From assembly GCA_003112755.1 (NCBI GenBank), contig BFBT01000002.1:186001-250000 (forward strand): 64,000 nt of DNA, read 5' to 3'. A program made the translations under genes and the position numbers. The notes under the pieces are model-generated. The model searched no databases. It was not told the origin of the DNA and was given only the letters and a program-made list of their open reading frames with translations. The stretch comes from Lawsonibacter asaccharolyticus. Lineage in GTDB: Bacteria; Bacillota; Clostridia; Oscillospirales; Oscillospiraceae. Shown piece by piece: positions 1 to 8,621 of the stretch; position 1 is the first letter of the stretch; each line of letters begins with the position of its first letter.

Positions 1-309
1 GAGGAAATTGAGGCGTTAGTAGCGGCAGGCGGGGCAGTTTGTGAACTATGCAAGGGCCAGATGCTGAAAGCTGATGGTTGCACCTGGCCAGGAATCTATT
101 GTAAAGGCAAGTATTATAAGCGTATCCGGTATGGTGACGAACGCCGACACTGGAGGGATGAACGCTGTCACGACTGTGGAGCAAAGCGGGGTCAGTATCA
201 TCATGCAAACTGCGATGTAGAGCAATGCCCGGTATGTGGCGGCCAACTGATTAGCTGTGGATGTGATGCTGAATATACTAACGATCCCGAACCGGCACAG
301 GATAAATGA
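1..309 (+). CDS. Zinc-ribbon protein, C-terminal part (cut by window edge)
   Basis: The frame is open from base 1, so the gene starts before the window; 102 residues are visible. It has several CxxC pairs (CELC, CHDC, CPVC and a final CGC), as in small zinc-ribbon proteins common on Firmicute mobile elements. An internal ATG at 61 lacks a convincing ribosome binding site, so the protein probably continues upstream. Role unknown. Confidence 0.6.
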   Translation, partial: EEIEALVAAGGAVCELCKGQMLKADGCTWPGIYCKGKYYKRIRYGDERRHWRDERCHDCGAKRGQYHHANCDVEQCPVCGGQLISCGCDAEYTNDPEPAQDK

Positions 310-443
310 GAACAGTGCTTCCGTTTTATCTTCTTCTTTGCTTATGTGACTCAATTCCGATGCAGAAAAATACTTACAACAAGCTCCCCAGGAGGTAATC
401 CTTCTGAGGAGTTTGATTATATGCCAAACTAGATGACTAAGAC

Positions 444-480
444 GCCCCTACTTTCATTCATTGAAGGCAGGGGTGTTTTG
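444..480 (+). terminator. Hairpin terminator after the zinc-ribbon gene
   Basis: CCCCT...AGGGG outer stem with an imperfect CTTTCA/TGAAGG inner stem, followed by TGTTTTG. The position fits the end of the preceding plus-strand gene. Confidence 0.45.
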
Positions 481-513
481 CTGAGACAAAGGCTCCTTGC
501 AATAGTTAGCCCT

Positions 514-547
514 AAAAAAGCCGGCGGGACATTATCCCGTCGGCTTC
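514..547 (-). terminator. Rho-independent terminator of the recJ operon
   Basis: AGCCGACGGGAT / GTCCCGCCGGCT hairpin followed by a T run when read on the minus strand, just after the recJ stop codon. Confidence 0.8.
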
Positions 548-553
548 TTATCG

Positions 554-2221
554 TTATTCTGCGATAAATTGCACAGTAGTATTTCCCCGGAAAACATTCA
601 GCCCCGGATACCCTACAAACTTCTTCGGGGGTGCCTTGCGGGCCTTGGCCTCGTCACCCTTATTCCATTGGATGACCTGCAGGCCCGACTCATCCTGGTA
701 GCGGACATGCTGTTCCTCAGTGCCCATGTACCGGACTCCGGTGATATTGTCGGCAATCAGCCCAAACAGAGGCTGACGGAACCCCTCACCAAACGGTTCA
801 AGGATACCCAAGTGCCGAACCATATCCTCTGTATAGTCCTGGGCGCCCAGTACGGCATCAATAGGAATTGCGACCTCAAAGCCTTTGTCTCCAGCGGCCT
901 CCAGGGCCAGCTTGGTGAGCTTCTCCTTGAACTTATCCAGGTCGGCCGCCCGCACTGTCAGGCCAGCTGCCTTCGCATGACCGCCATAGGAAATCAGGTA
1001 CTCAGCGCACTGATCCAGGGCCTCCTTCAGCATGAACCCCTCAGGGCTGCGTGCGGAGCCCTTCCAGTTGCCGTCCTTGTCCTTTGCGAGAACCACAGCC
1101 GGCAGGGAAAATTCCTCCTTCAGTTGCCCAGCCACGATGCCAACGATACCCTCCTGCAGGGACTCATGGTTGAACACGATAGCCCCTACAGGCGCTTTGC
1201 CGACCAGCTCCTTGGCCAGTTCAGTCTCCCTGCGCGTCTCTTCCTTTCTGGCTTCATTGATGTCGTCCAGAGCAATAATGCCGGCCCTCAAGTCATCGGC
1301 ATTGGTTTCCATAAACAGATCAATGAGCTTGGATGCGTCGCCGCCCATGCGGGACACGGCGTTGATCATAGGTGCGATCCGGAAGGCTACCGTCATGGCA
1401 TCAATGGACTCCTTTTCCAGGACCTCCAGGCACATCTGGAAGAAAGGCCGGGCACCCGAGTTGATGCGCTTCAGACCCTCCTGCACGATTGCCCGATTGT
1501 CCCCGATCAGGGGCACCACATCGGCAATCGTGCCCAGGGCAACGATGTCCAGCAGGTCCATGACCGGCTCTACATTGCGGCCAAGGCCAATATACAGCTC
1601 TAGCATCAGCTTCCACACAACGCCGGCGCCGCAGCAATTCTTATCCTGCCTAGCCGACTCATCCACCCGCTTGTGGTCGATGACAGCGTCCGCGTCAGGC
1701 AGCTTGGCGCCCGGCTCATGGTGGTCGGTAATGATGACCTTCAGTCCCAGCTCCTTGGCCCGGGACACGCCCTCAATGCCGGCAATACCATTGTCGACAG
1801 TGAGCAGTACCTTGGTGTCCGGGAACTTGGCCACGATTTCATCCACACCGGCCGCGTTGATGCCAAACCCGCCGGTGATGCGGTCGTTGCAGTAATGGTT
1901 GACTGGCACGCCCAGCTGGGACAGAGCCGACAGAGCAGTAACGCCCGCTGTAACGCCGTCCACATCGTAGTCGTGGTAGATGGTCACCATTTCCTTGTTG
2001 GCAACAACCGCTTTCAGGATAGACACTGCCTTATCCATGTCCAGCAGAGGCGGATGAGCCCGCAGCTGCTTGGTCAGGGAAGGGAAGAGGAACTCCTCCA
2101 TTTCAACAGGCGTCTTGATCCCACGGTTGTACAGGATATCCAGGCAGATCGGGTCGATCGCAGACAGCCGGATTGGAAGCGGGACTGCCGGCCGCTCGAT
2201 CTTATTATAGACATACTTCAT
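554..2221 (-). CDS. recJ: Single-stranded-DNA-specific exonuclease RecJ
   Basis: A 555-residue DHH-family 5'-3' single-strand exonuclease for recombination and repair. Visible motifs are HDYDVDG (about residues 83-89), TVDNG (about 141), the DHH motif TDHHEPG (about 166) and the DHHA1 signature YGGHAKAAG (about residue 400), so the metal-binding residues look intact. An in-frame stop lies 9 bases before this ATG; a good AAAGGAG lies about 30 bases upstream, further than usual. It is the last gene of the minus-strand operon that includes ung and begins near 5.84 kb. RecJ is normally chromosomal, so this is probably an element-owned second copy. Confidence 0.93.
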   Translation of the reverse strand: MKYVYNKIERPAVPLPIRLSAIDPICLDILYNRGIKTPVEMEEFLFPSLTKQLRAHPPLLDMDKAVSILKAVVANKEMVTIYHDYDVDGVTAGVTALSALSQLGVPVNHYCNDRITGGFGINAAGVDEIVAKFPDTKVLLTVDNGIAGIEGVSRAKELGLKVIITDHHEPGAKLPDADAVIDHKRVDESARQDKNCCGAGVVWKLMLELYIGLGRNVEPVMDLLDIVALGTIADVVPLIGDNRAIVQEGLKRINSGARPFFQMCLEVLEKESIDAMTVAFRIAPMINAVSRMGGDASKLIDLFMETNADDLRAGIIALDDINEARKEETRRETELAKELVGKAPVGAIVFNHESLQEGIVGIVAGQLKEEFSLPAVVLAKDKDGNWKGSARSPEGFMLKEALDQCAEYLISYGGHAKAAGLTVRAADLDKFKEKLTKLALEAAGDKGFEVAIPIDAVLGAQDYTEDMVRHLGILEPFGEGFRQPLFGLIADNITGVRYMGTEEQHVRYQDESGLQVIQWNKGDEAKARKAPPKKFVGYPGLNVFRGNTTVQFIAE

Positions 2222-2328
2222 CGATCTTCATGGGCTGCACCGATGCAACCCCACTCCTTTCTTAGATTTCTCCCACAGACTTTGAATTTCCAAATTGAGG
2301 TCTGCGGGAATAATATGCAAATTGCGTT

Positions 2329-2826
2329 TTAGCGATTTCGCCGGGGGATATCCGCAAATGACTCCTCGAACAAGGCACCCTCCAGAGCTGCCTCGCAGAA
2401 CTCTGCGTCCAGGCATCCGGCTGCCTGAGCGATGTTCAGTCCATCCGGGAGCCCGGGCCTGGGTTCATCGCGCCAGACCGTATCGCCAACCTGGAAGGTC
2501 CCATCTTTACTATCCCGGCAGCAGCGGAAGGGCTTGCCGCAGGGGAACTCATCCAAGGTTTTGAAGTTGAGCCCACCCTCGAAGGCGACCTCATCCCGCA
2601 GGTACTTGGGGACCTTCTTCTTGCGGCCTATCTGCTCCAGTTTGATACGAATATGCTCCTTCCAAAAGTACCCACTGTCCAAAAGGAAGTGCCGGTCGGC
2701 ATAGTCGTAGGCTCGCTTGCTGACAATACCATATTCAGACATCTGGCACCTGGACCCACACCGATAGCAGACGCCATCGATCCACTCAGATTCTGGGACG
2801 CCGCACACATTGACTCGTTCTTTCAT
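2329..2826 (-). CDS. Hypothetical protein with an N-terminal CxxC knuckle
   Basis: 165 residues. The chosen ATG follows AGAGGTGA at normal spacing; a GTG 12 bases upstream would sit inside that ribosome binding site. Cysteines near the N-terminus (CYRCGSRC) suggest a metal-binding knuckle, and further cysteines follow in the middle (CGKPFRCC). No family recognised. It lies between ung and recJ with short gaps. Confidence 0.65.
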   Translation of the reverse strand: MKERVNVCGVPESEWIDGVCYRCGSRCQMSEYGIVSKRAYDYADRHFLLDSGYFWKEHIRIKLEQIGRKKKVPKYLRDEVAFEGGLNFKTLDEFPCGKPFRCCRDSKDGTFQVGDTVWRDEPRPGLPDGLNIAQAAGCLDAEFCEAALEGALFEESFADIPRRNR

Positions 2827-2841
2827 CGAAAAAATCACCTC

Positions 2842-3537
2842 TCATGGTAATGCCCAGTTCACCGGGGCGGCGCCCATCGCTTTCAGAAACCGATTAGCCT
2901 GGGAAAATGGCCGGCTGCCCAGGAAAGCTGGAGCTCCGCCGCTGGCCTTGGCTGCTCCCAGAGGGCTTGGATGACTGCTACACAGGCTGCATTTATTCTC
3001 CGAGCGGGAATATATCTGCAGACCGGCGGTGAAGGATCGGGCGTGTCCACCCCACAGCAGGAAAACGATTGGCTGTGGCAGAGCCACACAGGCCCGGCAG
3101 ATATCTGAAACAAACAGCTGCCAGCCCCAGGCTGCATGGCTGGCCGGCTTGCCCTGCTCCACCGTGAGGGAAGTATTGAGCAGTAGCACGCCCCGCTCTG
3201 CCCAGGGAGTCAGATTTCCAGATTTGGGCGGAGGACATCCAAGGTCATCTTGGAGTTCCTTAAAGATATTACGCAGGGAAGGAGGGATGGCAACACCGGG
3301 AGATACCGAAAAGGCCAACCCATTGGCCTGCCCGGGCCCATGATAGGGGTCCTGTCCGATGATTACCACCTTGACCGCCTCGGGCTGTGTCAGCGTCAGG
3401 GCTCGAAAAATCTGATCCTGAGGAGGATAGATGATGTGCCCATTTGCCCCTTCTTTTTTCACCCTGGCTTGGAGCTGCTTTGCCTTCTCCAAGGCAGCGG
3501 GGGAGAGAATATCGCTCCATTTTACCACAAAACTCAC
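2842..3537 (-). CDS. ung: Uracil-DNA glycosylase, family 1
   Basis: 231 residues, full length for family 1. The water-activating motif GQDPYHGPGQANGLAFS starts at residue 61, and the DNA-intercalating motif HPSPL lies near residue 190. It removes uracil from DNA to start base-excision repair. The start overlaps the stop of the upstream gene by four bases (ATGA arrangement), implying translational coupling. With RecJ in the same operon this forms a small DNA-maintenance cassette. Confidence 0.95.
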   Translation of the reverse strand: MSFVVKWSDILSPAALEKAKQLQARVKKEGANGHIIYPPQDQIFRALTLTQPEAVKVVIIGQDPYHGPGQANGLAFSVSPGVAIPPSLRNIFKELQDDLGCPPPKSGNLTPWAERGVLLLNTSLTVEQGKPASHAAWGWQLFVSDICRACVALPQPIVFLLWGGHARSFTAGLQIYSRSENKCSLCSSHPSPLGAAKASGGAPAFLGSRPFSQANRFLKAMGAAPVNWALP

Positions 3538-3851
3538 TCCTTGCGCATGATCTTTCCAAATTCCTGTTCAGAGACCTCGAACATCAGGGATGTACCCGGG
3601 CAGGGGCTCCAGTCGATCATGAATACGCCAGCCCTGGCCTTGTAGATGTCGAGATCATTTGTCCCAAAAGCCAGGATAGCTCGCTCTCTGGACCCTTCCA
3701 TGACATGAGTCAGCTGTTCTTTGGTGTTGAAATTTTGCGCACAGATGAGGTAAGTCTCACCCTCCTCGTTTTTCACACTAAAAGAGAGCCGAGGCAAGGT
3801 GTTCTGCCATTTTACTTCAAAAATAACGCAGTTTTGGAAAATTTTATGCAT
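3534..3851 (-). CDS. Hypothetical protein, 105 aa
   Basis: A compact, probably cytosolic protein with no recognisable motif. It is overlapped by the ung start codon and follows the upstream gene by 2 bases, so it is clearly part of the operon. Function unknown. Confidence 0.6.
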   Translation of the reverse strand: MHKIFQNCVIFEVKWQNTLPRLSFSVKNEEGETYLICAQNFNTKEQLTHVMEGSRERAILAFGTNDLDIYKARAGVFMIDWSPCPGTSLMFEVSEQEFGKIMRKE

Positions 3852-3853
3852 GA

Positions 3854-4270
3854 TTACACATCCTCTTCAGGTTTTCCGCAGAGCCATTCCTGGACCAGCT
3901 CCACAGATGGGACACCTTCTTCGCACAGGCCCAAAATCATCGGCAACAGGTCATTGGCCATTTCTTCGAGTGTCATGTTTTTGATGACCTCAAACCGGTC
4001 CTGAGGCGCCGGCTGCAAGAGCAGCTCGTCGCTGTACCAGGTGTTACCACCCATTCGACCGGAAAGGATATACTGTGGTTCAGCCTTGCTGTCGTCGACT
4101 CCTTCGACCGTGTAGACTTCGTCCGGATGGGCGTTCATGTACCGCCAGTAGTTCTCACCAGACAGAGTAAATTCTACTCCATCCATATCCCCCTTGCCGA
4201 TTTTGGGGATATTCATTTTCACGCGGTCTCCAATCTCAAGGATGTGACCGCTTGTTTCTTTAATTGCCAT
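3854..4270 (-). CDS. Hypothetical protein, 138 aa
   Basis: The N-terminal half is predicted beta-rich (ILEIGDRVKM start, YTVEGV, YILSGR), resembling a small SH3-like fold. The C-terminal half is a helical MTLEEMANDLLPMIL... segment often seen in phage and plasmid proteins. A ribosome binding site is not obvious. It is 12 bases from the preceding gene and 2 from the next. Function unknown. Confidence 0.6.
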   Translation of the reverse strand: MAIKETSGHILEIGDRVKMNIPKIGKGDMDGVEFTLSGENYWRYMNAHPDEVYTVEGVDDSKAEPQYILSGRMGGNTWYSDELLLQPAPQDRFEVIKNMTLEEMANDLLPMILGLCEEGVPSVELVQEWLCGKPEEDV

Positions 4271-4282
4271 AAAAACCCATCC

Positions 4283-4534
4283 TTAATGGGGAAGAATGCC
4301 GTAGGTCGTAACCATGAAGATGAAGGTTAGAATCTCCGTGCAAATCCACAGGCCGGCGACACAGACGAAGCTCAGGTACAGCAGACTGCGGAAAAATTCC
4401 AGGGCAACAGCCCTCTTGGTAATCTCAGGGTGCATCATCAGGTAGCCAGGATTACCCCAGCGCTTGAGCAGACTTGCATTCTCAGTGGGGACCTCAATCG
4501 TATTGGTCTCCGCTTCTTTCTTTTTGAACAACAT
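4283..4534 (-). CDS. Small single-span membrane protein
   Basis: 83 residues: a charged N-terminal half, then one hydrophobic segment at about residues 50-75 (LLYLSFVCVAGLWICTEILT). The ATG at 4534 is preferred over a GTG nine bases upstream that overlaps the ribosome binding site GAAAGAGGTG. It lies directly after the transglutaminase-like lipoprotein, so an envelope role is plausible. Confidence 0.55.
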   Translation of the reverse strand: MLFKKKEAETNTIEVPTENASLLKRWGNPGYLMMHPEITKRAVALEFFRSLLYLSFVCVAGLWICTEILTFIFMVTTYGILPH

Positions 4535-4552
4535 AGTAAACACCTCTTTCGT

Positions 4553-5836
4553 TTAAGCTGATCTCTCGGCCAACATTTGAAGAATATTGACGCGGCTGTA
4601 GTCGCCGAAGTCCACAGTTGGGGGAGTCGGTTCCTCCCAGGTTCGGCCGGCATTCCGGAAGAACGAGTCGGATACACAGAAATAGTAGTTCATGGGCCCG
4701 GCGTCGATGGGGTCATCCCAGGTCACATCCACACAGTACCAGTTGTCATCGTCCAGCTTGACCTTGTTCCAGTTGTGGTATTTATTGTTGGCCTCGCCCT
4801 TGACTACTACGCAGTCGATACCCAGCAGTTTCATAAACAGATCATAGGTAGTGCTGTATCCCTCGCAGATGGCCTTGCCATTGACCAGAGAACCGTAGGG
4901 GATAGAGCTGTCCGGGTCAACTTTGGCGTTTGGATCATTGCTGAGGCCGTCTGGATCATACTCAAGGTTTTGGGTCATCCAATCGTGGATGGCCAGGGCC
5001 TTTTCCCACTTTGCCATATCCGGCTCGATCGTCTGTGAGATGACGGCTCTGGCCTTATCGAAGATTGCCAGGTCCTTCTCTGAAAGGCTGGATGTATCGC
5101 CGCTCTGATAGCTGGAAAGGATGGCGTCTATGCTGTACTGGCCGTCGCCGGGGACTGGGGCAGTTGGCTCAGACGGGATGACCGATTTCTCAGGTTCTGG
5201 TTGGACAGCCGGCTCCGGATTGCCACCGGGGACAGGCGTGGAAGTAAATGTTGGGTCGGCGGCATTGCTGTTATTTTGGGGGTTCTTCAAGGGCTTCGGA
5301 TGTTCGACGGATGCGAAGGTATAGTCAGTATTCTGCTGGGTCTCCGGGTCAAAACAATCCAGGAAGGCGTCGCGGGCTCCTGTAGGGTCCTCGCAGATGA
5401 GCATGACCGCATAGTTGCCGATCGACTCAACAACTCCGGCTTCGGCCATAGCTGCCTGCTTGGGAGCATAGCCGGTGAAGGAGGCTGCGCGGCCCAGGAG
5501 GTACTCAGACAGGCATGCCTGCACCTCGGCCATATGGTCCTCGTTGTCTACAGATAGAACAGCGATTTCGGAGGCCTCGACTCCATCCAGGTAACAGATG
5601 GCGCCGTCTGTGATGTAGCCGTCAGGGACGGCGTAGCTGGCACTGATGAGCAGCTCGTAAATATCCTGACCGGGCGTAGCGAAAATAAAGTCTTGCTCGT
5701 AGTCCTGGCTGTTGATGATGGCTGCGGCCATCTGGGCAGGGGAGAGGTCTGTCTCGATTGGCTCTGGGTCGCCACCGCAGGAGGTCAACAGGTATAGGCA
5801 GGCAGTGAGACAGACTAGGGGTTTGATATATCGCAT
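4553..5836 (-). CDS. Lipoprotein with transglutaminase-like domain
   Basis: 427 residues. It has a signal peptide with lipobox LLTSC and lipidated Cys20. Residues about 25-160 resemble the DUF4358 extracytoplasmic domain, followed by a Pro/Glu-rich linker (about 190-235) and a C-terminal transglutaminase-like cysteine peptidase fold. The likely triad is Cys in AICEGYS, His in KYHNWN and Asp in CVDVTWDDP. Such proteins cross-link or cleave cell-surface targets. It is the first gene of the seven-gene operon ending with recJ and has its own element-type promoter upstream. Confidence 0.82.
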   Translation of the reverse strand: MRYIKPLVCLTACLYLLTSCGGDPEPIETDLSPAQMAAAIINSQDYEQDFIFATPGQDIYELLISASYAVPDGYITDGAICYLDGVEASEIAVLSVDNEDHMAEVQACLSEYLLGRAASFTGYAPKQAAMAEAGVVESIGNYAVMLICEDPTGARDAFLDCFDPETQQNTDYTFASVEHPKPLKNPQNNSNAADPTFTSTPVPGGNPEPAVQPEPEKSVIPSEPTAPVPGDGQYSIDAILSSYQSGDTSSLSEKDLAIFDKARAVISQTIEPDMAKWEKALAIHDWMTQNLEYDPDGLSNDPNAKVDPDSSIPYGSLVNGKAICEGYSTTYDLFMKLLGIDCVVVKGEANNKYHNWNKVKLDDDNWYCVDVTWDDPIDAGPMNYYFCVSDSFFRNAGRTWEEPTPPTVDFGDYSRVNILQMLAERSA

Positions 5837-5888
5837 GGGAGCTGTGACTCCTTTCCTGGTAGTTGAGTTGATATCGGGTCTCTCACTT

Positions 5889-5920
5889 ATATTATATGCA
5901 CTTTGCTGTTTTTATATTTT
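5889..5920 (-). promoter_or_regulatory. Element-type promoter, minus-strand ung-recJ operon
   Basis: Read on the minus strand: AAAATATAAA, ten bases, TGCATATAAT. This is the cleanest example of the recurrent bipartite motif described in the findings. It lies 53 bases before the lipoprotein start. Confidence 0.75.
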
Positions 5921-5929
5921 CGGAAGAGT

Positions 5930-6040
5930 AGGGAAGTCTTTATTAACGAAGAAATGTGGAGGAGGTCTGTTTTGTTTGCCGGGAGCTGTAGTTCGGGCCG
6001 GTTCCCTCGCGGGAACCTATGTCGGGGCCATGATGGCTCC
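5930..6040. repeat. Dispersed intergenic repeat, copy 1
   Basis: One end reads TATTAACGAAGAAATG; the other holds the hairpin GGTTCCCTCGCGGGAACC followed by GGGGCCATGATGG. It fills the gap between two divergent element-type promoters. Confidence 0.7.
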
Positions 6041-6042
6041 GC

Positions 6043-6072
6043 AAAATAGTTTCAGCGCAATTAGCATACCAT
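6043..6072 (+). promoter_or_regulatory. Element-type promoter for the membrane-protein block
   Basis: AAAATAGTTT, ten bases, AGCATACCAT; 53 bases before the ATG at 6126. Same geometry as the divergent minus-strand promoter. Confidence 0.65.
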
Positions 6073-6125
6073 GAACCATTGGTGGTTAGCAACATGGCCA
6101 CCTGAGAAAGGAGAGTGTTTTTGTT

Positions 6126-6722
6126 ATGAAACCTAAATCCAATACCTTTTTGCTGTTGTCTGGGGTTTTCGGAAGCATCGTTTCTGTACTCGTCCTTCTG
6201 GGGCTGGTGCTTTCCATGATTGGACTCTCTGCCGTCCCATCCATCATCGATCAATTCCAGGAGTCGTTTATTAGCCCTGCGTACGGGGCTACTGCCGGTC
6301 ATGGAACAACTGTATTTGGAAGTGACTCTGGTTATATTATCGAGCTTGGCGGCGTCGACAATCTGTTCAGTGATGAGTCCATATCGTTCGAGGATGCCTT
6401 TGGCGTTCAGGATCCGTCTGTCACCACAGACGATATAAATGAATATGTAGATGAACATGCCGACGACCTCATCAACATCTCGCTTCGATTCACAATGGTG
6501 ATCGTTATCATCGGGCTCGTCGTCACGGTACTGCTCATTGTTGGCACGATCCTGATATTCGCTGCCTGGAGGACGAACAGCCGCAAGCAGGCCATTGCCG
6601 GCTCTGTGCTGATGACCATATACACGGTGCTCAGCTTCAATTTGCTCGCGCTGGTTGCGGTCATCTTTGCCTGGATTGGGACGGCCAAGGTACTGAAGGG
6701 AGAGGTGCCCGATGAAGTCTAA
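6126..6722 (+). CDS. Multi-span membrane protein
   Basis: 198 residues with hydrophobic segments at about 8-36, 118-148 and 158-185, and an acidic, predicted extracytoplasmic region (about 40-115). AAAGGAGAG precedes the ATG. No family recognised. It heads a cluster with two similar small membrane proteins and two pilin-like genes, which suggests an envelope or transfer-apparatus role. Confidence 0.7.
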   Translation: MKPKSNTFLLLSGVFGSIVSVLVLLGLVLSMIGLSAVPSIIDQFQESFISPAYGATAGHGTTVFGSDSGYIIELGGVDNLFSDESISFEDAFGVQDPSVTTDDINEYVDEHADDLINISLRFTMVIVIIGLVVTVLLIVGTILIFAAWRTNSRKQAIAGSVLMTIYTVLSFNLLALVAVIFAWIGTAKVLKGEVPDEV

Positions 6723-6825
6723 GCCGAACTGTTTTCTGCTCACTGGCGCTATTCTGAGCCTACTGTCCGTCATCGGCCTTGCCGCCATCATTGTGCTGGT
6801 CGCCGCCTTCTGCGGGCAGATGTAG
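6712..6825 (+). CDS. 37-aa membrane peptide, short paralogue of the preceding protein
   Basis: The ATG overlaps the end of the 198-aa gene (GATGAAGTCTAA), with GGGAGAGG as ribosome binding site. Its start MKSKPNCFLLTGAILSLLS mirrors the N-terminus of the upstream protein (MKPKSNTFLLLSGVFGS), so it looks like a one-span duplicate that lost the rest or a separate small subunit. Confidence 0.5.
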   Translation: MKSKPNCFLLTGAILSLLSVIGLAAIIVLVAAFCGQM

Positions 6826-6840
6826 GAGGATGTGGCTGTC

Positions 6841-7362
6841 ATGCGAAGGTTCCTTTCCGCCATTCTCCTCATCCTGGCCCTCTGTGCCGCCCTCACCACA
6901 ACCGCCTTAGCCATGGCCGTATATCCCAACTCGGAGTTCGGTGACCCCGGATTTCATCATGAAACTGATTTCAGCGGTGATGATGATTTTGTTGTGTATT
7001 TTGACCCGGAGCGGGACGAATTCCATGTTTATGAAAACAAGATAGCCGAGGGATTCACGGCGATTCCGCTGGATGAGGCGCTTCCCTTCATCGCCAGGCT
7101 TGTTGGACGGGCGGCATTAGGTGTCATGGTCGTGGTGCTACTGTTCCGCATCGCCGGCACAATCCTCCTGTTCGTTGCCTTTGCCCGCCGCTCCAAGGCC
7201 ATTGCATGGATCGGCGTCGGGTGCATCCTTGGGACGATGGCCCTCATGCCGAGTCTTCTTGCTCTGGCGGCTGGGATATTTGGGTTGGTGGGCGCGTCCA
7301 GAATGCCGGAGCTGCAGACCGGCCTGCCAGTTCCTGATGAGGCTGCCCAAAAAGGCGAATAG
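6841..7362 (+). CDS. Membrane protein with signal peptide
   Basis: 173 residues from the ATG spaced correctly after TAGGAGGA; a GTG nine bases earlier is too close. It has a signal peptide (about 1-25), an acidic exported segment (about 30-75) and hydrophobic segments at about 85-110 and 120-150. The arrangement resembles the 198-aa neighbour. Function unknown. Confidence 0.65.
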   Translation: MRRFLSAILLILALCAALTTTALAMAVYPNSEFGDPGFHHETDFSGDDDFVVYFDPERDEFHVYENKIAEGFTAIPLDEALPFIARLVGRAALGVMVVVLLFRIAGTILLFVAFARRSKAIAWIGVGCILGTMALMPSLLALAAGIFGLVGASRMPELQTGLPVPDEAAQKGE

Positions 7363-7445
7363 CTTTTGGAGAATGTGCATAGTATGAAAATGCCATGCAG
7401 AGCTAAGCAAAAACTAGAATAACTTTCGAAGATCTTGCATAGTAT
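7356..7445 (+). promoter_or_regulatory. Two tandem element-type promoters before the pilin-like genes
   Basis: Copy 1 is CGAATAGCTT, ten bases, TGCATAGTAT (7356-7385). Copy 2 is AGAATAACTT, ten bases, TGCATAGTAT (7416-7445). They are exactly 60 bp apart and both point at the pilin-like gene at 7522. Confidence 0.7.
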
Positions 7446-7521
7446 TACACAAATTCTCCAAGAAATGCTCTGTGAGGCAAATTCAAATCACTTTGCGTTA
7501 TCGCAGAAAGGAGTAAAAGCT

Positions 7522-7977
7522 ATGAAACTCGCAATCAACCTTCGTACCCGGGCTGCCGCTCTGTTTGCCATGCTCTTTCTGTGCTTTGGCATGATTGGCG
7601 GCTTCACCGGGATGGCGAACCAGGAGGGCGCATGGTCTGAGCCTTTCGTTGTGGCTGCCCATGCTAGTGTCAATGACCTGTTTGCTGATGACAAAGATGT
7701 TATCGATGACTTGAACAATGAGAAGAACACCAACTTGGACACTGTAGAGGACAAGGTTCGTGATGTAGCACAGACTGTCACCACGATTCTGACCATTATC
7801 TCATTTGCATGCCTGCTGTTCTGGATTGCTCGGCTGGCCATGTCTGCCGGAAACCCCATGACCCGCAAGACTGCTCTTACTGGAATCATGTTCTCCGGTG
7901 TTGCTCTGGCACTGTTCGGCGGCGCCTGGATTGTCGTATCCTTCTTCTGGAATTTCCTGTCCTCCGGTACTCCCTAA
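7522..7977 (+). CDS. Pilin-like (TrbC/VirB2-type) membrane protein 1
   Basis: 151 residues from the ATG placed 8 bases after AAAGGAG. It has an N-terminal signal-like helix (about 10-30), an exported acidic segment, then two hydrophobic helices (about 88-108 and 118-142) separated by a short basic loop. This matches the VirB2/TrbC pilin layout. It is paralogous to the next gene, sharing SAGNP, ALTGI and the end GGAW.VVSFFWNFL..GTP. Likely a conjugation pilus or channel subunit. Confidence 0.6.
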   Translation: MKLAINLRTRAAALFAMLFLCFGMIGGFTGMANQEGAWSEPFVVAAHASVNDLFADDKDVIDDLNNEKNTNLDTVEDKVRDVAQTVTTILTIISFACLLFWIARLAMSAGNPMTRKTALTGIMFSGVALALFGGAWIVVSFFWNFLSSGTP

Positions 7978-7998
7978 ACAAATCCATAACTCAAACCC

Positions 7999-8032
7999 AA
8001 CGGGGCGGCGGTTTTCCGCCGCCCCATTTCTA
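7999..8032 (+). terminator. Hairpin between the two pilin-like genes
   Basis: GGGGCGGCGG / CCGCCGCCCC hairpin followed by ATTTCT. It may be an attenuator that sets different levels of the two paralogues. Confidence 0.6.
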
Positions 8033-8058
8033 ATCCCTAACAAGGAGGAGGATTACCA

Positions 8059-8487
8059 ATGCGGAAACTCTGCACTAAATTCTATATTTGGCTTATGTCT
8101 CTGCCGGCACTGCTTGCTTCGGTCTTCGGCGCTGTAGTCCCTGCTTATGCAGCTATCGACATTCAGGTTGATGGCAGCGGAGTTAAGATCCAGCCTGGAG
8201 ATATGCCGGACATGACTCAAGTTACCGGGGTGAAGGACGCTGTCGACGATCTCGTGATGCCACAGGTACGAGCTGTCGCGCAGGTCATTACGACCATTTG
8301 CACCGTCATTTGCCTTGCCGCATTTTTGATCAGCGTCACTAAGCTGGCGACTTCGGCGGGCAATCCTCAGGCCCGGCAGCGGGCCCTCACCGGCATCCTA
8401 ATTTCCGGTATCGCGCTGGCGCTGTTCGGCGGTGCGTGGGTCGTCGTGTCGTTCTTCTGGAACTTCCTAAACCAAGGCACCCCCTAA
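8059..8487 (+). CDS. Pilin-like (TrbC/VirB2-type) membrane protein 2
   Basis: 142 residues with CAAGGAGGAG upstream. Cleavable signal peptide ending PAYA, then two hydrophobic helices (about 78-97 and 108-132) around a basic loop. Aligns with the upstream paralogue over the last 75 residues with the same WNFL..GTP ending. Tandem pilin duplicates suggest either a two-component pilus or antigenic/functional diversification. Confidence 0.6.
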   Translation: MRKLCTKFYIWLMSLPALLASVFGAVVPAYAAIDIQVDGSGVKIQPGDMPDMTQVTGVKDAVDDLVMPQVRAVAQVITTICTVICLAAFLISVTKLATSAGNPQARQRALTGILISGIALALFGGAWVVVSFFWNFLNQGTP

Positions 8488-8537
8488 TTGCACGCTCCAA
8501 AAGAGCGGCGAATATTCCGTCGTCTTTTCTCATGTCA

Positions 8538-8567
8538 AAAATATGATTGCCGCAATCTGCATATAAC
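8538..8567 (+). promoter_or_regulatory. Element-type promoter
   Basis: AAAATATGAT, ten bases, TGCATATAAC; 54 bases before the ATG at 8622. Confidence 0.65.
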
Positions 8568-8621
8568 TATATTTGAAAAACAATTCAGATTGTCTCATAC
8601 TCCAAGGAGGCGAAAACCATT

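Noticed and set aside
569..1895. Long open frames antisense to recJ
   Set aside because: They mirror the codon pattern of recJ, have no ribosome binding site and no protein-like motifs.
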